A stretch of DNA of 64,000 bases from Ceratothoa steindachneri (GCA_963969495.1 OZ018318.1:101960641-102024640), one strand, 5' to 3'. Positions 12,431 through 24,155 are shown, numbered from the stretch's first letter. Notes: generated by a model from the sequence alone, not told the origin. A program made the numbers and translations.

Positions 12431-12693
12431 GCTAACTCTCTGTCTCTCTCTGTCTCTCTCTCTGCTATACAGTTCTTATAAAGTTTTTATTTGGTACTAA
12501 GTTCAGTACGTCTCAGATACGTTTTTCGTGATTACTTTTGACCTTGTTGTTCAGTCACCGTTCCGTGTGGACCACTTGTAGGTTGAAGAATGGTACCATA
12601 ACATGATCAGTACCATAACATGGTAAAGATTCATGAAAATACCTGCATGATCTTTTGTTAAGGTGTGTATTTTTATTTCACATAGAACACATT

Positions 12694-12696
<3 letters not shown>

Positions 12697-12755
<59 letters not shown>
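12697..12755. repeat. (TA)n microsatellite
   Basis: Uninterrupted TA dinucleotides. Unlike most TA arrays in this window I see no element abutting it. Confidence 0.95.
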
Positions 12756-12759
<4 letters not shown>

Positions 12760-13384
12760 GCGCTCTGATTTACTCACGCTGTTGAAAAATTATTTTTAAT
12801 ATAATATGTTGAAAATTTCAAACATATATCGATTTAAAAATAATTATTATGTGAAATTCTATAACTATTAATTATTCACCAAACAACGCTTTCAAACATT
12901 GATACAAGACTCCACGAAACTTTTTTCCATAAAACCTTCTCATTCCAACCGGCGGAACTGTTCGCATCTCTCAGGCTTTTTCTTTACGTGTTTGATAAAT
13001 TATTCTTAATTATAAATAATCATACATGGATTAGTCTATCAAGACTCTTAGGTTATATCACTGGGAAAGTTGTCGTAGGCAAACGATTAGGGTGTAATAA
13101 TTCTCGTTATTTCCCACCCGATTTCAATGGCCATATGCGTGATCTGATAGGCATGAATCGACCCAGCGCTGACTTCATATAGATGAGAAATCCTCAGGGA
13201 ATTTTGCAAGTGCTAAAGATCCACTTACTTCTTTAGAGTATTGTGGTAGTAAAGGTAATTAACAAGTAAAGACACTTGAAAGAAAGCCTAATAGGCCTCA
13301 GTCGACAGTTGTATTATCTGGAATATATCAAAGCGATTTGAAGAAACTATGAAATATCAATTTTGCATTTTACATTCTGAATAC
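12756..13384. other. Unassigned AT-rich sequence
   Basis: Includes a 64-codon frame at 12,988-13,182 with no recognisable family. Nothing supported. Confidence 0.4.
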
Positions 13385-14631
13385 AATAATGAAAGGAGTG
13401 GGATGGGGTATCGATTGGGAGACCTTGGCCAGGAGTGGTGGGAGGGGCAGAGGACTACTACCCTGATTTAAACGGCGAGTTTTGACTTGTAAACCGAATT
13501 ACCGGACGGATGGGTTGGCGCGGTGACCCAAACTACCGACATCTACTTTCCAAATCGAAGGAGCAAAACTGCTCCACCCACGGCTGCTCCCCCGTAAGGG
13601 GCACGGCGATACTTTCCTGACCGCCGTGCTGATGGACTCAGCTCCCCATCTGGCCCCAGTTTAGCCTCTTCTCTTTTTTTCTGACACCCTGTCCTCTTAT
13701 CCTGCCTCCTCACTTTCCATACATCCTCACACAACTTTCTCTGGTTGGCCTCTTTTTTTCAGGTAGACTCCGACAAGCTTCCTCTCACCCAACCAACCCA
13801 GATCGGGGCTTAAGGGGGAGGGGACAACGACCCCTCCCCTCTGAGCTCCCGTTTTAGGTGGTGGGTTTTTAACAACCTGCTTCATCCCTACCCACACCTT
13901 CCTCACATACCCTTTCTTTCTCATTTCACTGTCTATCAATTTTTACGCTGTGCCTAAGGTGGAGCCACCATACTGATGAGATTCCAGGTCACTAGTTGGG
14001 AGGAGTGGCCTCAAATGGCGGCAGCTGGTTTTGCCGGCCCCGTATTTACCCGTTGCAGAACGGGCTACTGCGTGGGATGATGAACCTTTACGTCCCGTAA
14101 AAACTATAGGGTCGCCATCCCCGATAAAAGAGAAAATTTAAAAAAAACTCTATCCACTTTCCCAGTAACAACGTCGGAACCGCCCTCGGGCAGCTAAATC
14201 AAACAAATAGAGGTCCCACCCACCCTGTGCTTTCACATAGGACCCTCCAGACCTCTCCTATGCATACGAGTTTAAAGGGATCTGAACAGTAGACATCCAC
14301 GTTGAGGAGACTACTCGACCAATCCCAGGTGTTATGTCCTTGCCGACCTGATCGACGAACTGGAGATAGGTGTCCTAAGTGTGCTCTCCTAATGCACAGC
14401 CTGATTTTGCGGGGAGGAGGGGAGTCGATGAACTCCATGGTAGTGATAATTTTTCCATTCAAATATCATTTTCTGGCTCGCTGCTGCCTCAGAGCCCGCC
14501 CTGATGGTGCTTGGCGCGAACCAAGAACCATCAGGGTAGATTAAGCCGTTGAATTCTTCTCCGGCAACCTCATTTCCATGTGCCTAACTAATATTCCTAA
14601 ATTGTCTGGCCATTTTTCCCGCTGACCGCTC

Positions 14632-16240
14632 CCGTGATGGTCAGCGGAGTGTGGGACGGCCCTCACACAGAAGCGTTATGCCTACATGCGTTATAGGCGC
14701 CGCCCAAACGATTTCACTGTCTGTGAATTTCGTCGAGCTCGGGCTAGGTTCCGGTAGGTTTCGAAGCATGTTCGCCGCTCTTCTTGGTGGGTATACGTGT
14801 CTTTACTTAACGGGAAGACCCCTCTAGCAGAGGTGTGGAAGGGAGTCAAAAGGATTCTGGGCAAGTTCTCGCAGGACCCCGAGTCCGTGGCAGAATCCTT
14901 CGCGACGGCTTTCTCTGCATTCTCTAGCCGGGATGCTGCTTCGCCAGCATTCTGTGCACGCCGTGATGTCGCGAAAGGCCGCCTACTGGACTTTACCTCT
15001 CGAGGTGGAAAACCCTTCAACGACAGGTTTACTTTCAGTGAGTTGCGTTCCGCTCTCGCTTCGTCTACTGTGCTCGTTTTTCGCAAACCGGGGAGAGATC
15101 ACTCTACTCCGACCAGTTTCCGACCAATCTCTCTAACCTCTTGCGTGTGCGAGGTGATGGAGAAATTGGTAAATGTTAGCTTAGCCTTTTTTTCTGGAGA
15201 GCGGAGGCCATCTTTCTTCTGCATAGTGCGGCTTCCGCAAGTTCCACTCCACGTCCGATGCTCTGTTCTGACTGGAAAATGCCGTCTGCGAGGTCTTTCT
15301 TCATAGACACCAATACGACACGATGTTTTTCGATCTGGAGAAGGCCTATGATACTGCATGGTGATACTGTGTCAATGTGTATCATGGAGACTCTCCACAC
15401 GATGGGGGTGAGGGGACGGCTCCCAATCTTTATATCTGAAATTTTGCGAGTTCGTCGATCCCATGTATAAGTGGGAGGAGCCCTCTCCGGTACAATGGAG
15501 CAGGAAGAGGTTTTCCCGCAGCAAGTATTTTCAGTGTACACTCTTTTCCCTGAGATTAACGGCATCACATCGGTGCTGCCAGAAGATGTTCTCTCTACGC
15601 TTTACGTGGAAGACCTTTCGATCTCTTTTGGCGCGGCCCAGATGCCAACTCTGAAGCCTCGACCCCAACACGCATTGAACCACGTCTCTCGCTATGCCAT
15701 ATCGCAAAGGCTTTGGTTTTCCTTGGCCAAGACTAAGTTGGTGCACTTCTGCAGCCATCGACGGCTTAACCCTGACCCAGACTTGTTTCTAAATGGGGAT
15801 CGTCGGGAAGTGGTGAACTCGCACCGTTTCCTCGGTCATGGATTTGACCGACGCCTCACTTGGGAGGCTCATATTCGCAGCCTTAGAGTATCTTGTACCC
15901 GTGCCATGGATATTATTCGCCACGTGACGTTCAGCGCCCGGGGCGCTGATAGGGCTACTGTCTTACTTTTTTATCGATCCTTTGTTCATTCAAAGCTCGA
16001 CTACGGATGCGAGTTTTATGCATCTGCAGCAGGTCTTGTATTGCGGAGGGTGGACTCGATCCACCACACCGGCCTTCGCCTGGTGACCGGTGCCTTCCGT
16101 ACGTCCCCTTTTGAGAGCCTACTTGTATATGCTGGGGAGATGCCTCTTGCGCCGTGCACAGTGCATTATTCGCATGAACGCAGGAGCCCGGCGCCTCCCT
16201 CAGTCGCCAACAGCTCTCACTGCATCCATAGCTGATCTCA
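14632..16240 (+). pseudogene. LINE ORF2 reverse transcriptase, broken
   Basis: Reverse transcriptase that would copy the element's RNA at a nicked target. Frame 1 starts with a connector (WSAECGTALTQKRYA, then YVSLLNGKTPL, EVWKGVKRI). After FSELRSALASST it jumps directly to FRKPGRDHSTPTSFRPISLT, so the segment that normally holds the PGPDGI-type motif is deleted. Motif A is visible as FFDLEKAYDTAW near 15,331-15,357, followed by a stop. Motif B is degenerate. The catalytic motif, normally YADD/YVDD, reads YVEDLSI near 15,605, so one catalytic aspartate is replaced by glutamate. The thumb follows in a third frame (15,471-16,235) with KTKLVHF, FLGHGFD and SKLDYGCE. At least two frameshifts are present. 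Confidence 0.8.
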
Positions 16241-16485
16241 ACGGTGCCTATGCCACCGAGAGACGCCAGTCATACCATAAGCCCTTTGAGTTTAAGGCTA
16301 CGAAACTCCTTCGAGACGTCAGTATAGCTCTCGGGCCGGTGGCGCCCCTGGTTCTGCTCAGGACGCCCCCTTGGAGGGTACCACCTTTGACAATTTGTCG
16401 CTACGCCTCTGCTCTTAAAGCTTCTACAGTGCCGGGAATATTGAGTTCTGCCCTTTTGAAGCACACTTCGTGTCAAGCTTGAACT

Positions 16486-17210
16486 ATGCCAATGTATACG
16501 GATGGCTACAAGTCCAAAGAAGGGGTCGGTTTCCCCGTCGTGTCCCCTCTGTTTGAAGTCAGTGGGGCTCTGGCAGGCGCTGTGTCTGTCTTCACGGCCG
16601 TGTTGTTTGCAATATACTGCTTGGTACGGGATATAACGCGACGTGCTGGGTTCGGAGAACGAATTGTAATTTATGGCGACTCACAAAGCGTCCTGAGTGC
16701 TATCGGGGCCTTGGAATCTCCGCATCCCCTGGTTCGCGATATCCGTGCCACCACGGTTTTGGCGAGCCGGTGGATGTCGAGATTATCCTCTGATGGGTTC
16801 CTGGGCATGTAGGAATTGCGGGGAATGAGGGCGCTGATGAGGGCACCAAAGCGTCCGTGAGTACTAGTTGACCAGAACAGCGTTTCGCTCTTCCTCACAC
16901 CGATTAAGTGGTAGGAACTACGGGCTGACCTCCGGGCGGCTTGGCATAGAATATGGGAGACTGTCGAGGGGACCTTAAAGTTACGTACCATTGCGCCGCG
17001 ACTATTTCTATTGACCTACCTCCAATGCTGCAACTGCTTCAGGTTGCTTTCTGTCGTCTCCGAATCGGTCACACTCGCGGGATACCACCATTTGATGTAG
17101 CGCTCGCCTGCGCCTTATTGTGACTTCTGCATTGCCCCCCCAGACTGTTCGGCACATTCTTGTTGAATGTCCCAGTCTGGGTAATCTTTACGCCCATTAC
17201 CTGTCACCGT
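16486..17210 (+). pseudogene. LINE RNase H and C-terminal Cys/His tail, broken
   Basis: RNase H strips RNA from the cDNA hybrid. The aspartates are present in MYTDGYKS and IYGDSQSVLSAI. The glutamate expected in the middle motif is valine (FTAVLFAIY). The frame stops at 16,810-16,812, after which FLGHVGIAGNEGADE-like sequence continues in another frame. Near 17,050-17,200 there is a decayed tail with RLRIGHTR, PYCDFC and HILVECPSLGNLY, a C-x2-C...H...C pattern common at the C end of such LINEs. Confidence 0.75.
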
Positions 17211-17545
17211 ACTGACACAGACTTGTGGACTATACAACTTTTTTGGAGGAGGCTGGCCTCCTCCACTTTATTTGACTGTTTGTTGTAGGTCGCATGTTGT
17301 TTCGCCGGGGGAAAGCAGGCCTTCCCCCGACGCTGAACCCCGCTTCCTTTTTGCCTATTTGCTTTGTTTTTCTTTTTTGTCGTCATTTTTAGTCTTTGTT
17401 TATTTATCGTTGTTATTTATTTATATTTTCTTTTTTATTTTTTAATATAACCTAGCGGTTGGCTCTAGTGAGTAAGGCGATTTATGCCCCAAGTAGGCAG
17501 TCGCCAAATTCGGCTCTTAAATTAAAAACAACACAAAAAAAACAC

Positions 17546-18115
17546 GGCTGTGGACACATGAACTTTTCACTGTCGATGCCACACAAAACACAAAGATGAT
17601 CGTGTTTGGGTGACAAACACAAAGACTTGGGTTGAACGGCGGACATTTTTAGGAGACGAGCCAGCTTCGCTGATGGTGTGGACAGGCGTAACATCGACAA
17701 AAAACATCTCTCACTTTTATTGAAGTGGGGACGGGGGTAGAGTAAAAATAAATCAATATGGTTATTTGGAGTTGATGAAGGAGAAAGTAATCCCAGAGGT
17801 GTACGCAACAATACGAAATGCCGGTGTAACCCTTTAACAAGATGGAGCAACCTCACACACAGTAAAAGAAAAAGGTTCTTAAAGGGTTTTGTGCAAAGCA
17901 ATTTTGGAATTCCAGTTTGCCAGATTTTTCTTTGGACTTAGCGATGTTTGGACAGAAGACTTGTACCAAATCTCATCAAAATATAGAAGCCCTGAAGTTG
18001 GTAAAACTTTCAAATATTGGGAGGACATATCAGCTCCCCCCCCCCCTTCGCCCCCCCTCCGCCCCCCGCCAATTGCGCTAAGTTCATACTGAGACTTCGT
18101 CGTGTCATGGACACA
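17546..18115 (+). pseudogene. IS630/Tc1-mariner-type transposase relic
   Basis: Across three frames I read a middle catalytic block: MVWTGVTSTK near 17,680, then LTFIEVGTGV, then QDGATSHTVKEKG near 17,842. LQQDGATSHT is the usual second-aspartate motif of IS630-type transposases. Further on, LAMFGQKTCTKSHQN and IEALK resemble the C-terminal part. The first and third catalytic aspartates are not clear. A C-rich tract at 18,035-18,070 lies in the tail. No terminal repeats found. Confidence 0.6.
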
Positions 18116-18230
18116 AACGACCACATTAAGTATTAGTTACATCATCTTATATCATATATTTTTATTTCGTTTCAGTCTAAGCATTATCTAATATTTTGAA
18201 GATGATGAAATAAATATGAGTCTACACTTC

Positions 18231-18497
18231 GTGAACGATTCTTAAATAGCTCGTAAAAAAGAACGCGTTTTGAAATTCGATTTATTTTAACGAAATTAAT
18301 TTGATCCAAACCAACTAAATCTTGTTTACGAAGTTTAGCTTCATCGATATCGAACAAAAGGGCGAAATTCGAGGATGAAAAGTATATGTTATTACTCCAA
18401 AAACAACTTAGACGCAAAGTAGATCCACACACTAAAGCATACACTTATTGGTCGTATCTTTACACGAACCAAAGTGATTAATACTGTATGCACATGA
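18231..18497 (+). repeat. Interspersed repeat family R2, copy 1
   Basis: About 265 bp that recur in the same orientation at 22,416-22,676 with only scattered differences, starting GATTCTTAAATAGCTCGTAA and ending near TTAATACTGTATGCACA. An 86-codon minus-strand frame crosses it here, but the same frame has stops in copy 2, so I do not treat it as coding. Confidence 0.85.
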
Positions 18498-18599
18498 TTC
18501 ACCTCTTCTACTACAAATAACATATATCGTGCATAAAAGATCAATGTAATTTCCCTAATGCATCACTAGTCCCCATTAAATATAACTCCTTCTTTGGTA

Positions 18600-18737
18600 G
18601 AAACTCCTTAGCCTAGTGGAGTAAAAGTTTGATTTATAACGCTTAGGGTTTAATCCCAACGACAACGGACACAAAACTTCAGCGTGCATCAATGACTATC
18701 CGCGATGTGAGGGACGAAGGGGGCAACTTATCAACTT
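18600..18737 (+). mobile_element. tRNA-derived SINE (family S1), copy 2, truncated
   Basis: Starts with TTAGCCTAGTGGAGTAA, a box A-like head, then GGGTTTAATCCCAACG as box B and GGACACAAAAC. It is cut off at the TA where the mariner at 18,739 begins, and I do not find its continuation beyond 20,013. Confidence 0.6.
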
Positions 18738-18738
18738 A

Positions 18739-20011
18739 CGAGGAGCGGTCAATAAGTTTTGCAATTCAGATATAAGGAAACGAGATATGAGGAAAAGTAT
18801 TTTATTATTTTTCAATATAACTACCCTCGACTTTAATGCACTTGCGCCATTGTCCCTGAGGCTTCGAATTCCCGACAACCAGAAATCTCCCCACTGCTGT
18901 TCAATCCACTCCTGGACGGCGAGCTGGACATCTTCATCGTCCCCAAACCGGCGTCCACGCAGTGCAGCCTTGAGCCGACGGAATAAAAAGTAGTCGCTAG
19001 GGGCCAGATATGGACTGTAGGGGAATGGTTGAGCTCCTTGAATCAGCCCTAGTGCAGGGCAGCTTGTGCAACTCTGGCCTTGTGGACAGGGCATTGTCGC
19101 GGAGGAGCAGGACACCGCGTGTCAACTTGCCTCGCCGCTTCTAACGGATGCTCTTCTTCAACCCAGCCAGTTCCTCGGCGTAATATTGGCCTGTGATGGC
19201 CTAGTCCACTATCAACACTCCCTCAGAATCTCAGAAGTTGGTGGCCATGATCGTCCCGGCTGAGGGTTGGGTCTGGAACTTGATCGGGGTTGGAGAGCCC
19301 CTGTGCTTCCAGGCCATGCTTTCGTGCTTGGTCTCGGGATCCCAGTGATGGACCCACGTTTCATCACCTGTGACTATGCGTGACTTGAATCCCGCCGGGT
19401 CTTGGTTGTACAGGAGCAGCAGCTCCTCCTAACTTTGACGACGTTGAAGTCGATCATGGGGCGTAAGGTTTCTAGGGACCCAATAGGCAGAGACCTTGGT
19501 CATGGCCAAATTGTCTTGGATCATGTTGATAACACTTCCATGTGATATTCTAAGTTCTCGCTCGATTTCTTCGATCTTCACCCATCGATTTTTGAAGATC
19601 ATCCTCTTCACACCGGCCACATTGTCCTCATTGGTCACGTCTGACGGGCGTCTTGGACAGTCATCTTCAAGAGACTCACGACCATGGTGAAACTCCTTAT
19701 TCCAGCGAGCAATGGTTGCATATGAAGGGGCGGTATCGGTGTACACTGCTACCATGTGTTCATGGATCTCTTTTGCATTCTTGCCTTCCTTGGTCAAAAA
19801 TTTGATCACTGCGCGGTGCTCAACCTTCTCCATTGTTGAAAAATTTGTGACTAACGATCTGCGATCAGCTACTGCTTATTAAATAGACGATGTAGGAGCG
19901 TACGGCTACAGGTCCTGACTTGTCATAACTTGTGCTAACACCTCCACAAACAGCCATCCCCCTTCCTCTGTTTTGCCCTACCGATTCGCAAAACTTATTG
20001 ACCGTCCCTCG
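18739..20011 (-). mobile_element. mariner element with intact-looking ends
   Basis: Terminal inverted repeats of about 25 bp: CGAGGAGCGGTCAATAAG on the left, and GCAAAACTTATTGACCGTCC then CTCG on the right. TA is duplicated at 18,737-18,738 and 20,012-20,013. The length of 1,273 bp is the classic mariner size. It carries one broken transposase on the minus strand. Confidence 0.93.
18785..19833 (-). pseudogene. mariner transposase, broken
   Basis: Cut-and-paste transposase. The N-terminal 134 codons (19,833 to 19,429) are open and hold two helix-turn-helix segments (HRAVIKFLTKEGKNAKEIHE and REL.ISHGSV), including the linker PRRPSDVT. After a stop, the first catalytic motif is readable as TGDETWVHHWDPETK. 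The second is LLRDNA. After a frameshift the third motif reads FPYSPYLAPSDYFLF: the aspartate expected in SPDLAPSD is tyrosine (TAT at about 19,007). The C-terminus (LKAALRGRRF, QEWIEQQ) is intact in the 18,696-19,115 frame. Stops, a frameshift and the lost aspartate make it inactive. Confidence 0.88.
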
Positions 20012-20104
20012 TACCTACTTCTAATTGACAGCTGAGAGATTGAATTAGATTACATTCAATTAAATTAAATTTAGATGTGTAATGTTATAGTTAAGCATCG
20101 TTTA

Positions 20105-20960
20105 ACTTCACCCCTTAAACATGGTCTAGCTTCGCCACCTTTTCTTCTTCTATCTTCACTACTTTCACACGCTCTAACTTAACTACTTCAATATACTCTA
20201 ATTTTTCCAATTTCACACCCTCTAAATTTAACAATTTTACTTCCTCTAAATTCACCACTTTCATATTCTTTAACACTACCTGTTCTACATCCTCTAACGG
20301 CACCACTTCACATCTTCTAACTTTATCAATTTCACCTCTTCTAATTTCCCAACTTTCATTTCCTTTAACTTCACCCCTTTAACTTCCTCTAACTTCACCA
20401 CTTTCACATTATCTAACTTAACCACCATCCTGTCCTCCAACTTCACCAATTTCACATCCTTTAACTTCATTTCTTTGACTTCCTCTAACTTGATGATTTT
20501 CAAATCATCTAACTTCAGCATTTTCACCTCCTCTAACTTCAACACTTTCACGTCCTCTAACATCAGCACTTTCACATCATCAAACTTCACGTCTTTAACC
20601 TCTATTTTCACCACTGTCACCTCTTCTACTTCACCACTTTTACCTCATCGAACTTTATCTCTTTTACATCCTCTAACCACCACTTTTACCTCCCTTAAAT
20701 TCACCATTTCACTTCCTTTATCTTTAATACTTCATCTCCTCTAACGTCACCACTATCACCTGTTCTAACTCCACTGCTTTCACCTCCTCTAACTTTACCC
20801 TTTTCTTATCCTCTAACTTCACCACTTTCACCTCCTCTAACTTCACCACTTTCACCTCCTCTAAATTCACCACTTTCAGATCATCTAACTTTACTACTTT
20901 CACATTGTTTGACTTCACCACTTTCAGACCCGCTACTTTCCCCACTTTCACATCGTTGCT
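20105..20960. repeat. 24-bp pyrimidine-rich minisatellite
   Basis: About 35 degenerate copies of CTAACTTCACCACTTTCACC plus TCCT. The 24-bp period keeps minus-strand frames open (20,115-20,306; 20,294-20,620; 20,724-20,951) that read as KVVKLEEV repeats. They look like a coiled-coil protein but are only the repeat. Confidence 0.88.
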
Positions 20961-21239
20961 TGTTATTGAATCATCGCTTGCTACTGAATCATCCCTTGCT
21001 ACTGAATTTCAGTTCAGTTTTCACTGAAACGAAGCTGGATTCTTAATTCAGACCAAGATTTCACGCAATACGTGCATGAAAACACAAGGACGTATTTCTA
21101 ATACAAACGGAACTCGCACAATCACATTAAAATCCACGCACACAATACACACCTGAAAAATTGAGTAGGGAAGAGGAGTTCCTGTGCGAACGGAAATCTC
21201 AGAAAATAAATCCAAAAACACACAAAAATACAGGTGCAT

Positions 21240-21740
21240 ACAAATATGTACAGTCAGAGTGACAATTTAGTACATTATTTGATGAGAGATGGAGCGTTTT
21301 GGGTATATTTTGTTATAGATAAACTAGATAGGGCATTTACCACTAAAAATAAATTAAATAGTCATTTCTTTTTACGTAATTGTGGCATTTCAATCATTAC
21401 TGTCGAAACATTCTGAAACTGTTTTGTTTCAAAACAGGGATGGCAAATTTCCAGCAATTTCTTTTTCTTTTTCCATCTTAATTAACTTTATATATTTATT
21501 TAATTTCAAATCCCAATATCACAAAAACTATTCGCACTGACATTTAGTTATCATTTATTTTCAAATTTAACTTTTATGAAAACTATTATTGGCAGCGCAG
21601 CACAATAAAGCCTGGCAGCAGGAATCCAAAGCCATTCGAAGATCTCTAAAACATATAAATACATGATATCATTGTTAACTTACCTTTGACCGAAACATTT
21701 TGAAAAATGTGACATGACTAATTTGGGCAACTGTACATGC
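21240..21740 (+). repeat. Interspersed repeat family R1, copy 2
   Basis: Left end ATGTACAGTCAGAGTGACAA. The right end, reverse-complemented, is ATGTACAGTTGCCCAAATTA then GTCATGTCAC. Both start ATGTACAGT, so this looks like a roughly 500-bp non-autonomous element with inverted ends. The interior matches the reverse complement of 5,925-6,200. A hairpin CTGTTTTGTTTCAAAACAG lies at about 21,418. No coding capacity. Confidence 0.6.
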
Positions 21741-21769
21741 AGGATCCTTTAAAGACTTTCTTCACTCAC

Positions 21770-22395
21770 ACATTATATACACTCCATTCCAGTATACCAT
21801 TCATGCCATCCATAGAAATATGAACTTCATACGATTCATACCTATCATTATCCAATGAATACACGCTTGACATTCATACTATTCATACCATTATACGATT
21901 CATAATACCAATACCATTATAATATTGATACATTTGATACCATGATATCATTCAGGCAATCTAGCACATTATATCACTCATACGATTCATACCATTATAT
22001 CATTTATATTTTATATACTTCATACTATATACAATTAATACACACCTATATACTTTTTAGAACTAATAAAATTATAAAGGAATCATCATATCATTATTCA
22101 TACTATAATACTATCCATACACTCCATACCATTATTCATACAATTCATACTAGAATACTGACTTTACAATACATACTATTATTCATACAACCCATACTAT
22201 AAAACTGGCCCTAAAGATCTATAACATAATTCATACAATAATACTGGCTATGCAATCCATAACATTATTCATACAATTCATACTATAATATTAGCCATAC
22301 GATCGATACCATTATTCACACAATCCATACGATTATACCACTATAATGATACATACATTCCATTATACTCGCTATACAATCCATGCCAACTTTCA
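21770..22395. repeat. Low-complexity CATTATTCATA repeat tract
   Basis: Irregular tandem repetition of ATTCATACAATTCATAC, CATTATTCATAC and related 10-12-bp blocks. The 86-codon frame at 21,942-22,202 (Y/H/I-rich) is a product of this. Confidence 0.8.
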
Positions 22396-22415
22396 TACTT
22401 TTCTTGCAAGTGTAA

Positions 22416-22676
22416 AAGATTCTTAAATAGCTCGTAAAAAAAAGCGTTTTGAAATTCGATATATTTTAACGAAATTAATTTGATCAAAACCAACTAAATC
22501 TTGTTCACGAAGTTTAGCTTCATCGATATCGAACTAGAGGGCGAAATTCGAGGATGAAAAGTAAATGTTATTAGTTCAAAAACAACTTAGACGCAAAGTA
22601 GATCCACACACTAAAGCATACACTTATCGGTCGTATCTTTACACGAACCAAAATTATTAATAGTGTATGCACACGC
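22416..22676 (+). repeat. Interspersed repeat family R2, copy 2
   Basis: Direct repeat of 18,231-18,497. Differences include a shorter AAAAAAAGCG stretch and AACTAGAGGGCG for AACAAAAGGGCG. It directly follows the CATTATTCATA tract. Confidence 0.85.
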
Positions 22677-23924
22677 GTCTGTGTGTACGTCTGTATACTT
22701 GCTTAAAGGGGGTTCGCTGATCGTTTTAGCGAGATTGGACAAGTTTTAGCACAACATTGGCTTACTTCGTTGGAACACGATTTAATAAAGGTAATTTTTA
22801 TTCAACGCTGTTTTTTTCATTAGCGGGGAACCGTTATCTCGAAAAAATGCTTTTATTAAAAAAATGGCAATGCCTTTACATAAATTACTTTAAAATTACT
22901 TTATGGGGGTTAGGAATTCCCCTTTCCCTGACAACCCCTCCGCCTCTATATATTGCTTTGGGTGGAAAATTAAACGTATCACAAACTTAAGTAAATGAAG
23001 TTAGAAGAAAATTCACACAATTATGTATATAAACATAATTTCTCTGCATTAACGCGTTATTTCTTAGCTTTTCTATTTATTAACACCCTACCATGTTGAT
23101 AATTACTTCGTTAATTTTAATTCCAAAAAGAGTAACTGGTAGATTGTTCTGTAATTTGCACTCAAACATGAAGATCTATTTAAGATATGAGTTGTGTTTC
23201 GTAATTTGCTAGTCATTTGGGGTGTTGCCAAACCCATGACCATATGTATTTATGCGGAGCCTTATGCTGAATGAACGTGTTCGGTACCTAAAAGTATCCT
23301 CCGCACATAACCTTACCCATTTATTGCCATTTATATAATAATAATGTAGTGAAAGAGATAGTCTCTTAAATATTGGGAGCTGAAAACCTGTTAATATGAG
23401 GATACACTGGAATTAGCATCATTTTGTTGGCATTTCAGTGAAGCGGCTCTCAACGAAAGTGATTTGGTAGGAATGCGTCTGAACATGTTTGGGACGTGAA
23501 TGGAGGGACGAAATGCTTATCTTAGTTAGGTCAGTTAATTTGTGCATACGGACTAGCTACCGACTTCTTAATTGGCTTATCCAATACGGATTAAGTTAGG
23601 TGATTATAGATTGGGATGATCTTAATCCGATTAGTTCATGTAATTTAAGGAGCGTCTTTCATTTGGTCAGCAAACAGTGAGGCTGAAAATAAAGGATAAT
23701 TAGAAACCATCAAAGAGAGTGTGGTTTTGTTTTTTTTAAACTACGAGAATAAGTGAAAATACAGTTCAAACACTAGAATATATTCTACAAAATAATTTCC
23801 AACTGATCTAGAGACATTTTCTCAACGAAGTAAATATTTAAATACGTCTTTGGTATAAAACTCTTTAGACTTTGAAGCAAAAACTAAAATTAATTCGAGG
23901 GCGTCATTATCAAAGAATCTTTAA
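22677..23924. other. Unassigned
   Basis: No gene or element supported. The 77-codon frame at 22,757-22,990 is unrecognised. Confidence 0.4.
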
Positions 23925-24155
23925 TCCGATTTTCTAAAGACAAAATAGGTGAAGTATACGCTGCACAACTACAAAGAATTAAAGGTAAAAAAAAATCGGA
24001 AGTATTTAACGTTATTTAACTCAAAGGATTGTTCTTGCCTCACAGAAGCAACTCCTTTGGGTTTACGAGCGTTTGATGTTTTCGACTTTTTACTTTGAAT
24101 TCTTCGTAGTTATGCAGCGTATAATTCACCTATTTTGTCTTTAGTCAAATCCGCC
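23925..24155. repeat. Foldback (inverted repeat, arms about 70 bp)
   Basis: The arm at about 23,925-23,998 pairs with 24,083-24,155. The best block is GACAAAATAGGTGAAGTATA against its complement at the right end. The arms differ at several positions, so this is an old structure. The 85-bp loop has no recognisable content. It could be a small foldback transposon. Confidence 0.75.

Larger units (their letters stand above)
13385..17545 (+). mobile_element. Decayed I/R1-like LINE retrotransposon
   Basis: A GC-richer island in AT-rich DNA. In order it shows a 5' region shared with the inverted fragment at 12,255-12,430, and possible remains of an earlier reading frame (14,302-14,544, unrecognised). 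Then come a reverse transcriptase, an RNase H and a cysteine/histidine tail. The 3' end reads CCAAGTAGGCAGTCGCCAAA, then GGCTCTTAAATT and an A-rich tail. RNase H after RT is typical of the I group. I could not identify the apurinic endonuclease domain, which must be lost or decayed. Frameshifts, stops and a deletion make it inactive. Confidence 0.8.

Noticed and set aside
14199..14544. Frames upstream of the LINE reverse transcriptase as ORF1 or endonuclease
   Set aside because: I could not find a zinc-knuckle series or endonuclease motifs; noted only as unrecognised frames within the element.
20115..20951. Series of minus-strand frames reading as KVVKLEEV repeats, resembling a coiled-coil protein
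   Set aside because: They follow a 24-bp minisatellite with frequent stops and no start context; the regular pattern comes from the DNA repeat.
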